Position numbers and translations under genes: made by a program. Positions 10,268 to 19,358 of a DNA stretch of 64,000 bases are shown here, one piece after another. Source of the DNA: Verrucomicrobiota bacterium (GTDB lineage: Bacteria; Verrucomicrobiota; Verrucomicrobiia; Palsa-1439); assembly GCA_003152315.1 (NCBI GenBank), contig PLZV01000043.1, positions 1 to 64,000 on the forward strand, read 5' to 3'. The notes under the pieces are model-generated. The model was not told the origin of the DNA. It did no database searches and worked only from the letters and a program-made list of their open reading frames with translations. Positions within the stretch are counted from its first letter, which is position 1, and each line of letters opens with the position of its first letter.

Positions 10268-10640
10268 ATGCAAAGGCAGCTAAACCCGATTCTGAACGGA
10301 AAGGGCGGCGGCGGGAAGAGTTTCTTTGCCGTCAACTTCATCCAGTACCTCAAGGACCAACAGATCCAGCATACTGCCATTGACACCGACAATGAGAACT
10401 CGACCTTGAAGCGATTCCACCCGGAAGCGCGATTCGTGAATCTGGCGAACGCACGGGAACTCGACGAACTCGTTGCCGCCGTCGAAACCGTACCGCTGGT
10501 GGTGGTGGATTGCCGGGCCGCGCCGACGGACCTGTTCTTGGCCTACTTCGCCGAATTGGCCGTCTTTGGTGTCCTCAAAAGTATAGACACAGTCCTGACG
10601 GTTGTATCACCGGTCAATCATGATCTCGACAGCGTGGAGC
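10268..10640 (+). pseudogene. ParA/MinD-like P-loop ATPase, probably truncated
   Basis: 'NPILNGKGGGGKSFFAVNFIQYLKDQQIQHTAIDTDNEN...VVVDCRAAPTD...VLTVVSPVNHDLDSVEQV'; after ~10640 the ORF (open to 10972) becomes low-quality and overlaps the opposing integrase 3' end. Confidence 0.6.
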
Positions 10641-10852
10641 AGGTTCGGATCTTGCCGTCCTATGGAATTCGGCACGCAGTGCGTACCGAACCATGGCAGC
10701 CGGTAGGCTCAGCGCACAGTTGTAGTTCTTCCAGTCACCATCTGGAACTATCCGGAGCCGGCGAGCGTCCCGCTTCGCGTAAACACCGAAGCGCTATTGC
10801 CACACGTCCAAGGTCCCCAGTTGCACGTATCACTTGCGCCCATTGGATGTCG

Positions 10853-11983
10853 TCAAGACTGGCTCGACGGAGAATCCGCAAAGGTGACCTTCTGAGCCAT
10901 TGCCGCAGAGTGCTGGTCACGCAGATGACCGTACGTCTTCATTGCCAGTGCGCCGCCGTCTTTGTGTCCTAGCCAGCGGCTCACCGTTGGGATGTCGACA
11001 CCAGATTCAATGCATCGCGTGGCAAAAAGGTGCCGCAGGTCGTGATGGGTGATCCTGGCCAAGCCGAGCTTCTTGCAGGCGGTATCAATGGCCTTTTGAC
11101 ATTCACGAACCCCCATGACCGTTGCATTCATCCACTCTTCTTCTTCGCGTCCAGAACGAATGCGCTCAAGGAGCCGTCGCATATCCGTGATCATCGGGAT
11201 ACGGCGGATCTCCCAGTTCTTGGTGCCAGTCACCGGATCACCGTTGATAACAATCTCTCCTTTTGTGAAGTCACAATCCCGTCCATGAACGCGCGCAGCC
11301 TCGCCTTTGCGGCAACCACTGTACGCAAGGAACTCCGTTAAGTCCCCGCAAGACTTGCTGAAGCCACTACCGGCTGCTCGGATGGACCGAACCATCTCCA
11401 GAAATTGCTTTTGTTCCGGTAGTTTGAGAACCTTCTGACGGACTTTGACTTTGGGGATCGTGTGCGCCGGATTGCCATACCGGGCCCCTGCTTGTATGCC
11501 AATTTCCAAAATATGCCGCAGTGTGCCGACGGTATTATTGTATAGGGAGGGAGAGTATTTCTGGCCGAATAGCGCCGCCCACTCCAAGCAGTCTCGTTGT
11601 GTGATTTTCCGTATGTCGGTCGCATCGAGACCAGGCCATGTCTTGCACAAGTCTTTGATCGTTGTGTTCCTATACACCTTCGCGGCTGGCTTGAGACGTT
11701 GGTTGTTTGCGAGATTGGCCTCGTAGATCTTTCGAGCGTCTCCGAACGTCATCTTGCCAGAGGAAGACGCCCTCCAGACTTCAGCAGCTTTGCGTTGCTC
11801 CTGAATCAAGTCGGTGAGACGGATCTGTGCAACCGAAAAAACATCGGTCTTGAGGCTCTGGCGAATTAACTTGCCAAACACTCTGACGCGGGCAAAATAA
11901 ACACCTGATGCTCTATAGCGGACAAGATTGGCGACAGACGTTTTCGCCCAAAGTGGTTTTGCTTGGGATTTGCTCTGCTTCAC
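10853..11983 (-). CDS. Tyrosine-type site-specific integrase
   Basis: 376 aa; 'AYSGCRKGEAARVHGRD', 'ITHHDLRHLFATRCIESGVDIPTVSRWLGHKDGGALAMKTYGHL' (R...HxxR...H...Y). Confidence 0.93.
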   Translation of the reverse strand: MKQSKSQAKPLWAKTSVANLVRYRASGVYFARVRVFGKLIRQSLKTDVFSVAQIRLTDLIQEQRKAAEVWRASSSGKMTFGDARKIYEANLANNQRLKPAAKVYRNTTIKDLCKTWPGLDATDIRKITQRDCLEWAALFGQKYSPSLYNNTVGTLRHILEIGIQAGARYGNPAHTIPKVKVRQKVLKLPEQKQFLEMVRSIRAAGSGFSKSCGDLTEFLAYSGCRKGEAARVHGRDCDFTKGEIVINGDPVTGTKNWEIRRIPMITDMRRLLERIRSGREEEEWMNATVMGVRECQKAIDTACKKLGLARITHHDLRHLFATRCIESGVDIPTVSRWLGHKDGGALAMKTYGHLRDQHSAAMAQKVTFADSPSSQS

Positions 11984-12064
11984 AAATACAGTATCATATA
12001 GCAGTATCAGAATTGCAAGTACCGAGTTTTGTTTGCTACGTAACTACCTTGTTGTAAATATGAT

Positions 12065-12140
12065 GCGCCGTTAGCTCAATTGGCAGAGCGAGTGACTCTT
12101 AATCACTAGGTTGTAGGTTCGATTCCTACACGGCGCACCA
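12065..12140 (+). tRNA. tRNA-Lys(CTT) with encoded CCA
   Basis: Full cloverleaf: acceptor GCGCCGT/ACGGCGC, D-stem GCTC/GAGC, anticodon stem AGTGA/TCACT with loop CTCTTAA, T-stem GTAGG/CCTAC, 3' ACCA. Confidence 0.95.
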
Positions 12141-12284
12141 AATTCCACTTCCCCTGCAACGACTTACGCAAGTCCAAGTTTGCCGACAACCCCCAAAAAC
12201 CGCTCGGGTCTGCCCAAAGGTCTGCCCACCCGTTTTTTTCCCCCTCTCGTAACGGGATGTAACAGAGCGTATCGATGGCGTCGG
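12131..12284 (+). repeat. att-like direct repeat copy 1, starting inside the tRNA-Lys 3' end
   Basis: Shares 'cggcgcaccaaa', 'gacttacgcaa', 'ccccaaaaaccgctcgggtctgcccaaaggtctgcccaccc', 'cgggatgtaacagagcgtatcgatggcgtcgg' with 16112-16268. Confidence 0.85.
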
Positions 12285-12292
12285 TTGATTGA

Positions 12293-12424
12293 TTAGATGA
12301 CGCCGTTAGAGAGGCCAAGGCACTCTTGGAGGTTGTCGGAGGCCGAGATCCCCACCCAGATCAAAGAGTTCAGACCAGCAGCGTGCGCCAGCGGAAACAA
12401 CAATTCTTCGCGAGTCGGGTTCAT
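12293..12424 (-). pseudogene. Start of a second Ser/Thr kinase-like gene, truncated
   Basis: ATG overlaps the stop of the upstream kinase gene (ATGA); 'MNPTREELLFPLA' resembles the N-terminus of kinase-WD40 paralogs, then homology is lost. Confidence 0.4.
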
Positions 12425-15400
12425 GGCCGCGGAACTTCCGCCTTCTCCCTGACCTCTGCTGCCGCGATTTCCGCCCACGATGGTGCTTGCCAGAGATAGA
12501 GGGTGGTCTGGTTCATCCAGGCGATGGTATTGTTATCCGGAAATATCTCCACGCCGCCGAGTCCGACGCCGGGAGATTCTAGAGTGAACACGTCCTGGCA
12601 GCTTTCCGTGTCGCACAATCTCACCGCTTCCTTGTTATCGCTGCCGATGGCCAACCGTTTGCCGTCCGGTGAAAACCACACATGATGCGGCGCGTTTAGA
12701 AAGCCACCCAAGGTCGCCACGGTTCGCCAGGTGTCAGCATCCAAAATCCGGGCATACCCCATTTGATCAGCTACAGCCAGCCTCTTTCCATCCGGAGAAT
12801 AAAAGGCATCGGCAGGTTCCGAAAAATTTAGATCCGGCTTTGTCTGGCTTCCGTCAACGAGGTTTCGGTAGACATCGTCTCCCCCAGAACCTATGGCAAT
12901 GATCGAGCGTTCGTCCGGCGTAAGCGCCATGGCATTAAATGACACCGGTGCCTGCCACGACTGGATTTCCAAACCGGTCGTGAGATCCAATTCGTGAAAC
13001 AATTTATCGCTCTGGGACCAGGTTATCAGCTTCGTTCCGTCGGCAAGAAAGGTTTGTGCCAACACGCGACCTGTGGTGTTGGTCAGTTGACGCAACAAAA
13101 CCCGTTGTGACGGGTCCCAAACCTGGAGGATCCCGTTGGTCCAGCAAAGTGCCAGAAAACGTCCATCTGGCGAAAAGGAGGATGACAAGACATTTGTTCC
13201 CAATTCCAGCAACGGTGTCTTTTGCTGAAAATCCGCGCCCGCCCACTGCGCCACCTGGCCTTGCCAATCCAGCGTCAGGATGGAACGGCCGTCGGATGCG
13301 AAGTTCCAGTTGGCAATGTCATGTGCCGGGACGGTAATGCGGGACTGATGCGGATGCGGGACGGATGTGTCCCAGAAGCAAACCGTGCCGTCTTTGCAGC
13401 CGCTGACCAGCGTTTTGCCATCGGGCAGCATGGCGAGCGACCATATCTCCTGACGATGACCGCGCAGCACATCCAGACATGTTTGACTTGTCACGTCCCA
13501 GATGCGAATCGTCTGGTCGGCGCTGCTCGATGTGAGTTTTTTTCCATCGGGCGAGAAAATCAGGGAACTCACCCAGGAGCCGTGTCCTTCTAGCTTTCCG
13601 ATTTCCTTGCCGGTGGAGACATCCAACAAATGGATTTCCGAGTCGACGAACCCGTCCCCGGACGCCAATGTTTTTCCATCCGGGGAAAATGCCAGTGCGG
13701 TGAAGGAGGCAACCTTCCCCGTCACCGTGGTCCAAAGCTGCTTGCCGGTGTGCAGATCCATGGCGCTGATCCGGTTGTCTGCGGCTGGCACCTTGTAGGC
13801 GGCAAGGCTCAGGTCCGGTGTCGTGGCAAAATCGTTTCCAAAATGTCGCACTCCCGAAACTACTTGCGTAAGATAATTGGTGAGCGGGGTTCCCTCGGGC
13901 ATCCACCAGAGAGTCGTGTGGCCGCCAATGGTAGCGGTGACCAGCGTCTTGCCGTCTCTGGCGAACGCCAAACCCATGCACTCGGCATCCAGTGGTAGTT
14001 CGGCCACCATCTGTCGCGTCGCGGTATTCCAAAGCCTTAAGGTCGTCCGAGGCAGCCCGGACGAGGGAATGGTGGAGCTGGTGAACGCCAGCAGCGGATC
14101 CGTGGGGGAAAAGGCGGCGTAAACCAGTTGTTCCTTATTCACCAAACGGATCAATTCTTGTCGCGTCCGCAAATTCCACACGGCCAGGCCGCCTTGATCT
14201 AGGCTTTCTGCCAGCAAACCGCTGTCGGGTGAAACCGCCAGCGAATCGATCTCGGCGGACTGTTGGCAAAGGGTGAACAAGGCATCGGTGCGGGTTTGCT
14301 GCCAGAGATAACGCCATTCCCAGCCCCGCAAATCGCGCTGGCCGGGCTGAGGTCGCTGGCGGTTGAGCAAGTCCAGTGCGCGGCCGAGATTGTTTCCGTC
14401 GAGTTGCTGCTTGGCGACATTCATGTCCGAGGCGTAGGCCCGCTGGCGGGCGGCAAGTTCGGCGGCTTCGGCTTGCTGGCGCAGTTTAGCTTCTTTTGCA
14501 CGCGCCTCGACGGCCTTCTGTTCATTGGCTTCGGCTCTTTGGCGTTGGACTGATTCGCTGGCTTGTGCCTCGACGGCTTGCGCTTGCGCCGCCAGGGCCT
14601 CCCGTTTGGCGCGGGTGGCCCGCACCGCCTGCCAGGCACTGGCGATGATGCCGAGCAATAAGGCCGCGGCGATGGCGACGCCGGCGGTGAATACCAACTT
14701 GTTGCGCCGAACCAATTTCTGGAAACGGTAGGCCGAACTCGGCGGGCGTGCGACAACCGTTTCATTGTTCAGGTGGCGCTTGAGATCGACCGCCAGTCCA
14801 TTGGCCGTTTCGTAACGCCGTGTCCGGTCCTTCTCCAGACACTTCATTGCGATCCAGTCCAGATCGCCCCGGAGCTGGTGCATCAGTTTCGAGGTGTCGG
14901 TGGAACGGCGACGGGCCGTGGTTGTCAACTCCTCACCTTGGAGAGTCGCGAAGCGGGTGCTCGGCCGCACCGGCTCTTTCTCGCGGATCGTCTTCCGCAT
15001 CATGTCAATGCCTTGGGACATCAATTCATTCGCGTCAAACGGTGTGCGGCCGGTCAGCAATTCGTACAGCAGCACGCCGAGGCTGTAGATGTCGCTGCGG
15101 GTGTCAATGTCCAGGCCGCTCATCTCCGCCTGCTCGGGACTCATGTAGGCTGGCGTGCCGATGAACTGGTGCAGTTGCGTATAGACCGTCACGTCGGTCA
15201 AGCGGCCTTCCGTCGCCTTGGCGATGCCGAAATCAATCACCTTGGGCACCGGCACGCCGTCGTGGAGCGTGACGAGGATGTTCGACGGCTTGATGTCGCG
15301 GTGAATGATCCCCTTCTGATGGGCGTGTTGGATCGCTTGGCAGACCTTGATGAACAGGTCGATCCGTTGGTGCGTGGAGAGATTATTCTGGTCGCAGTAC

Positions 15401-15924
15401 TCAGTGATTGGCACGCCGCGCACAAGTTCCATGACGAAGAACGGTCGGCCCGTGTCGGTCGCCCCTGCATCGAGGACTTTGGCGATGTTGGGATGGTCCA
15501 TCAAGGCCAGTGCCTGCCGCTCGGCCTCGAAACGGGCGATGACCTGTTTGGTGTCCATGCCCAGCTTGATGACCTTGATCGCCACGCGCCGGCGAACCGG
15601 CTCGGTCTGTTCAGCGACATAGACCACGCCGCAACCGCCTTCACCGATTCGCTCCAGCAGCTTGTAGCGACCAATGCGGTCCCCGGGCTTTTCGGTGATC
15701 GGCACGACCGTCGGCTGGTCCGTCGACGGGGAAGATTTAATGGTCACATCCGGATCGATGGAGTCGCCAGCCTGCTCGTACGCCTGGAGCAGTGCTTCAA
15801 CGCCTTGCCGCAGTGCCGCGTCACCTTCGCACGCGTCCTTCAGGTAAGCAGCGCGTTCCTCCCGCGTCGCCAACGGTAACGCGGCGATGAATATTTGTTG
15901 TTCGCGAGATGGCTGATTGGCCAT
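12421..15924 (-). CDS. Ser/Thr protein kinase with C-terminal WD40 repeats
   Basis: 'IGRYKLLERIGEGGCGVVYVAEQ', 'VAIKVIKLG', 'IIHRDIKPSNILV', 'VIDFGIAKA', one TM segment, then WD40 motifs ('FSPDGKKLTSSSADQTIRIWDV'). Confidence 0.97.
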   Translation of the reverse strand: MANQPSREQQIFIAALPLATREERAAYLKDACEGDAALRQGVEALLQAYEQAGDSIDPDVTIKSSPSTDQPTVVPITEKPGDRIGRYKLLERIGEGGCGVVYVAEQTEPVRRRVAIKVIKLGMDTKQVIARFEAERQALALMDHPNIAKVLDAGATDTGRPFFVMELVRGVPITEYCDQNNLSTHQRIDLFIKVCQAIQHAHQKGIIHRDIKPSNILVTLHDGVPVPKVIDFGIAKATEGRLTDVTVYTQLHQFIGTPAYMSPEQAEMSGLDIDTRSDIYSLGVLLYELLTGRTPFDANELMSQGIDMMRKTIREKEPVRPSTRFATLQGEELTTTARRRSTDTSKLMHQLRGDLDWIAMKCLEKDRTRRYETANGLAVDLKRHLNNETVVARPPSSAYRFQKLVRRNKLVFTAGVAIAAALLLGIIASAWQAVRATRAKREALAAQAQAVEAQASESVQRQRAEANEQKAVEARAKEAKLRQQAEAAELAARQRAYASDMNVAKQQLDGNNLGRALDLLNRQRPQPGQRDLRGWEWRYLWQQTRTDALFTLCQQSAEIDSLAVSPDSGLLAESLDQGGLAVWNLRTRQELIRLVNKEQLVYAAFSPTDPLLAFTSSTIPSSGLPRTTLRLWNTATRQMVAELPLDAECMGLAFARDGKTLVTATIGGHTTLWWMPEGTPLTNYLTQVVSGVRHFGNDFATTPDLSLAAYKVPAADNRISAMDLHTGKQLWTTVTGKVASFTALAFSPDGKTLASGDGFVDSEIHLLDVSTGKEIGKLEGHGSWVSSLIFSPDGKKLTSSSADQTIRIWDVTSQTCLDVLRGHRQEIWSLAMLPDGKTLVSGCKDGTVCFWDTSVPHPHQSRITVPAHDIANWNFASDGRSILTLDWQGQVAQWAGADFQQKTPLLELGTNVLSSSFSPDGRFLALCWTNGILQVWDPSQRVLLRQLTNTTGRVLAQTFLADGTKLITWSQSDKLFHELDLTTGLEIQSWQAPVSFNAMALTPDERSIIAIGSGGDDVYRNLVDGSQTKPDLNFSEPADAFYSPDGKRLAVADQMGYARILDADTWRTVATLGGFLNAPHHVWFSPDGKRLAIGSDNKEAVRLCDTESCQDVFTLESPGVGLGGVEIFPDNNTIAWMNQTTLYLWQAPSWAEIAAAEVREKAEVPRP

Positions 15925-16111
15925 TGACCCGGACTCCCTCGGCGGAGATTATCACGCGATTCCGTGTCGGGAAAAGAACTAAAGCCGAGGAGCAGACGCG
16001 GCTATTGGTGAGGTGTTCTTCAGCATGGGAACCACGGAAATAAGTTTCACTGCCATTTTCACAAGTAATTTCAAATCAATCGTTTACAGCAAGTTCGAGT
16101 TGTCGACAATT

Positions 16112-16268
16112 CGGCGCACCAAACTCCCCTTGCATAGCAAAGACTTACGCAATCCTCAGTTCGCCAACATGCCCCAAAAACCGCTCGGGTCTGCCCAAAG
16201 GTCTGCCCACCCATTTTTGCTTCTCCCGTCTTGTAGCGGGATGTAACAGAGCGTATCGATGGCGTCGG
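16112..16268 (+). repeat. att-like direct repeat copy 2 (tRNA 3'-end duplication + element-end sequence)
   Basis: Begins 'cggcgcaccaaa' (last bases of tRNA-Lys) and is collinear with 12131-12284. Confidence 0.85.
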
Positions 16269-16643
16269 ACTGGTTTGTAAACAGGGATGGCGAGGAGCGA
16301 ACACGGGGAACCGTCGCTACCCCCAACAGATAGTGCAGGCCAATCATCGCACCTTGTGCATCGCCTTGATTAGCGGATCGCCGTAGCTTCGAGAAGGCAA
16401 ACCCCCTGATGCCTATGCGGCTGCGCGGTTAAGAGTTGCTGACGCGACCGCCGCCAAGTCCCTCCAGCCCACCGTATCGGCTGTCCACTCCAGCCGAGTG
16501 GCAACCAGCTCTGTCCGCATGATTCTCAGCGCCTCTACACTGTCGCACGTTGTCACAACCCCGTTGCCGCATGATTCAAGTAGTCGTGAAACCGATTTGC
16601 GCATCGGACGAAGTCTCATCTCCTCTCAGCCGATCTCCGAATA

Positions 16644-16704
16644 GGAAACCATCCTTCCACCGATTGTGCAGAGGCCAGTCGTTGGCGTAATAAAGGGAGC
16701 ACAA
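16644..16704 (+). repeat. Imperfect direct repeat copy A upstream of the PEP-CTERM gene
   Basis: 'gaaaccatccttccaccgattgtgcagaggccagtcgttggcgtaataaaggg' matches copy B at 16890-16950. Confidence 0.75.
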
Positions 16705-16766
16705 AAGGTTCACCAGGGAGCGCATCGAGAGTCGTCAATCGGTAAGCTGGACCTGAAATTAAACGC

Positions 16767-16809
16767 GCTGAAGCTGCCACTAGGGAAATCAGGGAGTGGC
16801 AGCTTCAGC
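16767..16809. other. Perfect 15-bp stem hairpin with 13-nt loop
   Basis: gctgaagctgccact (16767-16781) / agtggcagcttcagc (16795-16809). Confidence 0.85.
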
Positions 16810-16889
16810 CGAAAAAAGGGTGAAGATGGGGAACGCAAGAAGTACGTCGGACGGTTACTTAAAGGGAGAAGCAGGGGCATCTCCTGGCA

Positions 16890-16950
16890 GAAAACCATCC
16901 TCGCTCCGATTGTGAAGAGGCAATCCATTGTCGTAATAAAGAGGGCGTAG
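16890..16950 (+). repeat. Imperfect direct repeat copy B upstream of the PEP-CTERM gene
   Basis: 'gaaaaccatcctcgctccgattgtgaagaggcaatccattgtcgtaataaagagggcg' matches copy A. Confidence 0.75.
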
Positions 16951-16996
16951 GAACAATCATGGATCAAGAGCGGGAGTTGGAAGAAAGAAGGCCACT

Positions 16997-17890
16997 ATGA
17001 AAAGAACCTACAAAGGGTTAACCCTCGTTGCGAGGATCGGTCGTAATTTGGCTCTGAGTCTGGTGATGTTCGCTGCGGTCCGGGCGAACGCAACGTTGCC
17101 CCACGAGTTGATGTATGCCACCGAATTCTCCACGGACAACATCCTCTCGTTCTACAGTGATGCGCCGGGCACAATCCTCAGTTCCCACGCGATCACTGGG
17201 CTTCAGTCCAGTGAAGAAATTCAAGGGATCGACGAGTTTAATGGCGTGCTCTACGGATTAGGCAGTTCCAGCCGTCTTTACACGATCAATCCGAATACGG
17301 GGGCGGCCACTGCAATCGGCGGCCAATTCAGTACGATTCTGAACGGCTCCACTTTCGGAGTCGATAACGGCCCATCGGGATTCCAAGTCGTCAGCTCTCT
17401 GGGACAGTCACTTTTGGTTAATCGCTCCACCGGGGTCGCTACGGTCCAACCGTCTCCGGTCTACGCCGCGGCTGACCCACACTTCGGAGCGACGCCGAGC
17501 ATCGATGCGCTGGCCTATAACTCGACGAACGGAACGTGGGTTGCCGGAGATTCACTGCAAAACTCTTTCACGACTTTCAACCCTTCCACGGGTGTCCTCA
17601 ACACCATCGGCCCTGCGGGCATCGATTTCTCACCCGCTAACGGGCTGGACTTTTCCGATGCGTCGGGTCTGCTGTACTTGGCTTCACCTTCAGCGAGCGC
17701 CGATCCACAAGCGAACCTCTGGACGGTCAACCCGGCCACTGCCGCAGTGACTTTGATCGGTCAAATCGGCCTGCCAGGGGACAACATCCTGATTCGCGGT
17801 TTGACAGTGGCAGCCATCCCTGAGCCGAGTTCGCTGTCGCTGCTGGCCATGGGTGGCTTGTTGATTGGCTTCCTGCGTCGCCGGAAGTAA
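16997..17890 (+). CDS. PEP-CTERM protein with DUF4394-like beta-propeller-type region
   Basis: Signal peptide; 'LYTINPNTGAATAIGG', 'LWTVNPATAAVTLIGQIG', C-terminal 'IPEPSSLSLLAMGGLLIGFLRRRK'. Confidence 0.88.
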   Translation: MKRTYKGLTLVARIGRNLALSLVMFAAVRANATLPHELMYATEFSTDNILSFYSDAPGTILSSHAITGLQSSEEIQGIDEFNGVLYGLGSSSRLYTINPNTGAATAIGGQFSTILNGSTFGVDNGPSGFQVVSSLGQSLLVNRSTGVATVQPSPVYAAADPHFGATPSIDALAYNSTNGTWVAGDSLQNSFTTFNPSTGVLNTIGPAGIDFSPANGLDFSDASGLLYLASPSASADPQANLWTVNPATAAVTLIGQIGLPGDNILIRGLTVAAIPEPSSLSLLAMGGLLIGFLRRRK

Positions 17891-17921
17891 ATTGTTCGAG
17901 TTGGTGTTTATAGCTTTTCTT

Positions 17922-17949
17922 AATGGCCGCAACGCGCGTTGCGGCCATT
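17922..17949. terminator. Perfect 28-bp palindrome, likely terminator of the PEP-CTERM gene
   Basis: aatggccgcaacgcgcgttgcggccatt is its own reverse complement and lies 31 bp after the stop; the following T-run is weak. Confidence 0.55.
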
Positions 17950-18839
17950 CTGCTTTCGCAAGCACGCCATGCAGTAACAGCTTGGCACCTGTGCAAAAAC
18001 TAATTCCGATTATTCCTTGGGAAAAGAGTGTAACTGATGGGCATTTGTTTTTTGCCTCGCCGCCGAAATCGAGCAGGTTGTCTCAACCACATCCTCAACG
18101 TTCGGGTTGGGCCTGAAGCTGAAGGCGTGGAACCGACATTCAGTGGGATGAACTCGACCTCCGTGAAGCATCAGGCAGGGAGGAGCAACTTCGTCGAATT
18201 CAGGGCTGGGGCAAGGTGAGAAACATAAAGGTCAGGGATCCCAACGCATGAACCAGCCCCACGTCATCGGCGTCATTTCCGATACACCAACAAAGACGAA
18301 CTACTTAAAAAGGTGACAGAGAAAACTGGTAAGCTCCTGCGGTCAGTCGAGTTCGGCTATCAAGTGCTGAAATCGAAAACGCACAAGAGCAACGGTGGGC
18401 GGAGCTGCGAGCTTCAAGAGGGCGACAAGGTGAAACTCATCGCCATCCGGAAACCGAGCACTGAATGAGCCCTGAGGAGGAAGCATGGCGCTCAAAAAGG
18501 GCAAGACCGAGCACGGTGGCGACCGATCCCAAGGGAGGAAGAATGGTTATTGGGGTCCAAGAGCGGTGGCGAAATGAGTTTCTCGAAGGTTGCGCCGCAT
18601 CCATGACAAGGATGCGGTGAGGCGTCAAAATGACCCGGATTAGCCAGAAAATTGATGCCCGGAATCGGGGCTTTCGTCGTTTATTGACCCTTCCGGTAAA
18701 AAACCTTGGATCCGTAGTTTTTAGGCAACCCGTCAATTTGTTAGGAAACTTGAAGATCTTGGTCTGGGAGACCCCCAAATGTTCAAAAATACGAGTGCGT
18801 TGTCAGCGATAAAATTAGGCGCACTTCCAACCGCTGCTT

Positions 18840-19358
18840 TTGACGAAGGGCGATGGCTCCGAAACGCCACTGCCTGCGTGTCACCTCAACAGCGGCACTT
18901 CATGCAAACTGAGCGGAGGGAGATCTTCTGGCGGCCAACGGACCGTGCCTCAAACTGAGCTGACGGTCACGACGCTCGATCTAACATTCCACGAAAACTT
19001 TCTCATCAATTTTCTCAGGACACGTTCAGCGCAAGAGTGGAACGATTGGATGAAGAAGATGTTCGATCAAAACATTATCTGCTCTGTCTGGTCTGAGCAT
19101 GAACAACCGCCGCCCTTGACCTTGCACTTCGATTTCAGGGGGGCCGACTTGAGGAACCTGAACTCGGACGGACTGAATTTCTGCGAGCGCGATCTAACCG
19201 GTGCGAATTTCTCCCCTGCGTCGTTGCAAGAAGCGATATTCCGATGGGCACCCATGGATGCCACTGGAGCGGAGTCTCTCGGCGTCAGTTCCGATGGAGT
19301 GCCGACCGCACCCACTCGTGATCCAGCGATCCCAGCAGGGCTTGTCGGAGGGCATTGA
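18840..19358 (+). CDS. Short pentapeptide-repeat-like ORF, possibly a gene fragment
   Basis: 'FRGADLRNLNSDGLNFCERDLTGANFSPASLQEAIF'; 3' end overlaps the opposing regulator gene. Confidence 0.4.
   Translation: MTKGDGSETPLPACHLNSGTSCKLSGGRSSGGQRTVPQTELTVTTLDLTFHENFLINFLRTRSAQEWNDWMKKMFDQNIICSVWSEHEQPPPLTLHFDFRGADLRNLNSDGLNFCERDLTGANFSPASLQEAIFRWAPMDATGAESLGVSSDGVPTAPTRDPAIPAGLVGGH

Noticed and set aside
12106-12318. 70-aa minus-strand ORF ending 'RRVGIEPTT'
   Set aside because: This is the antisense reading of tRNA-Lys and the adjacent repeat, a well-known spurious annotation pattern.
14773-15879. 368-aa plus-strand ORF
   Set aside because: Antisense to the kinase domain of the Ser/Thr kinase-WD40 gene; no recognisable motifs.
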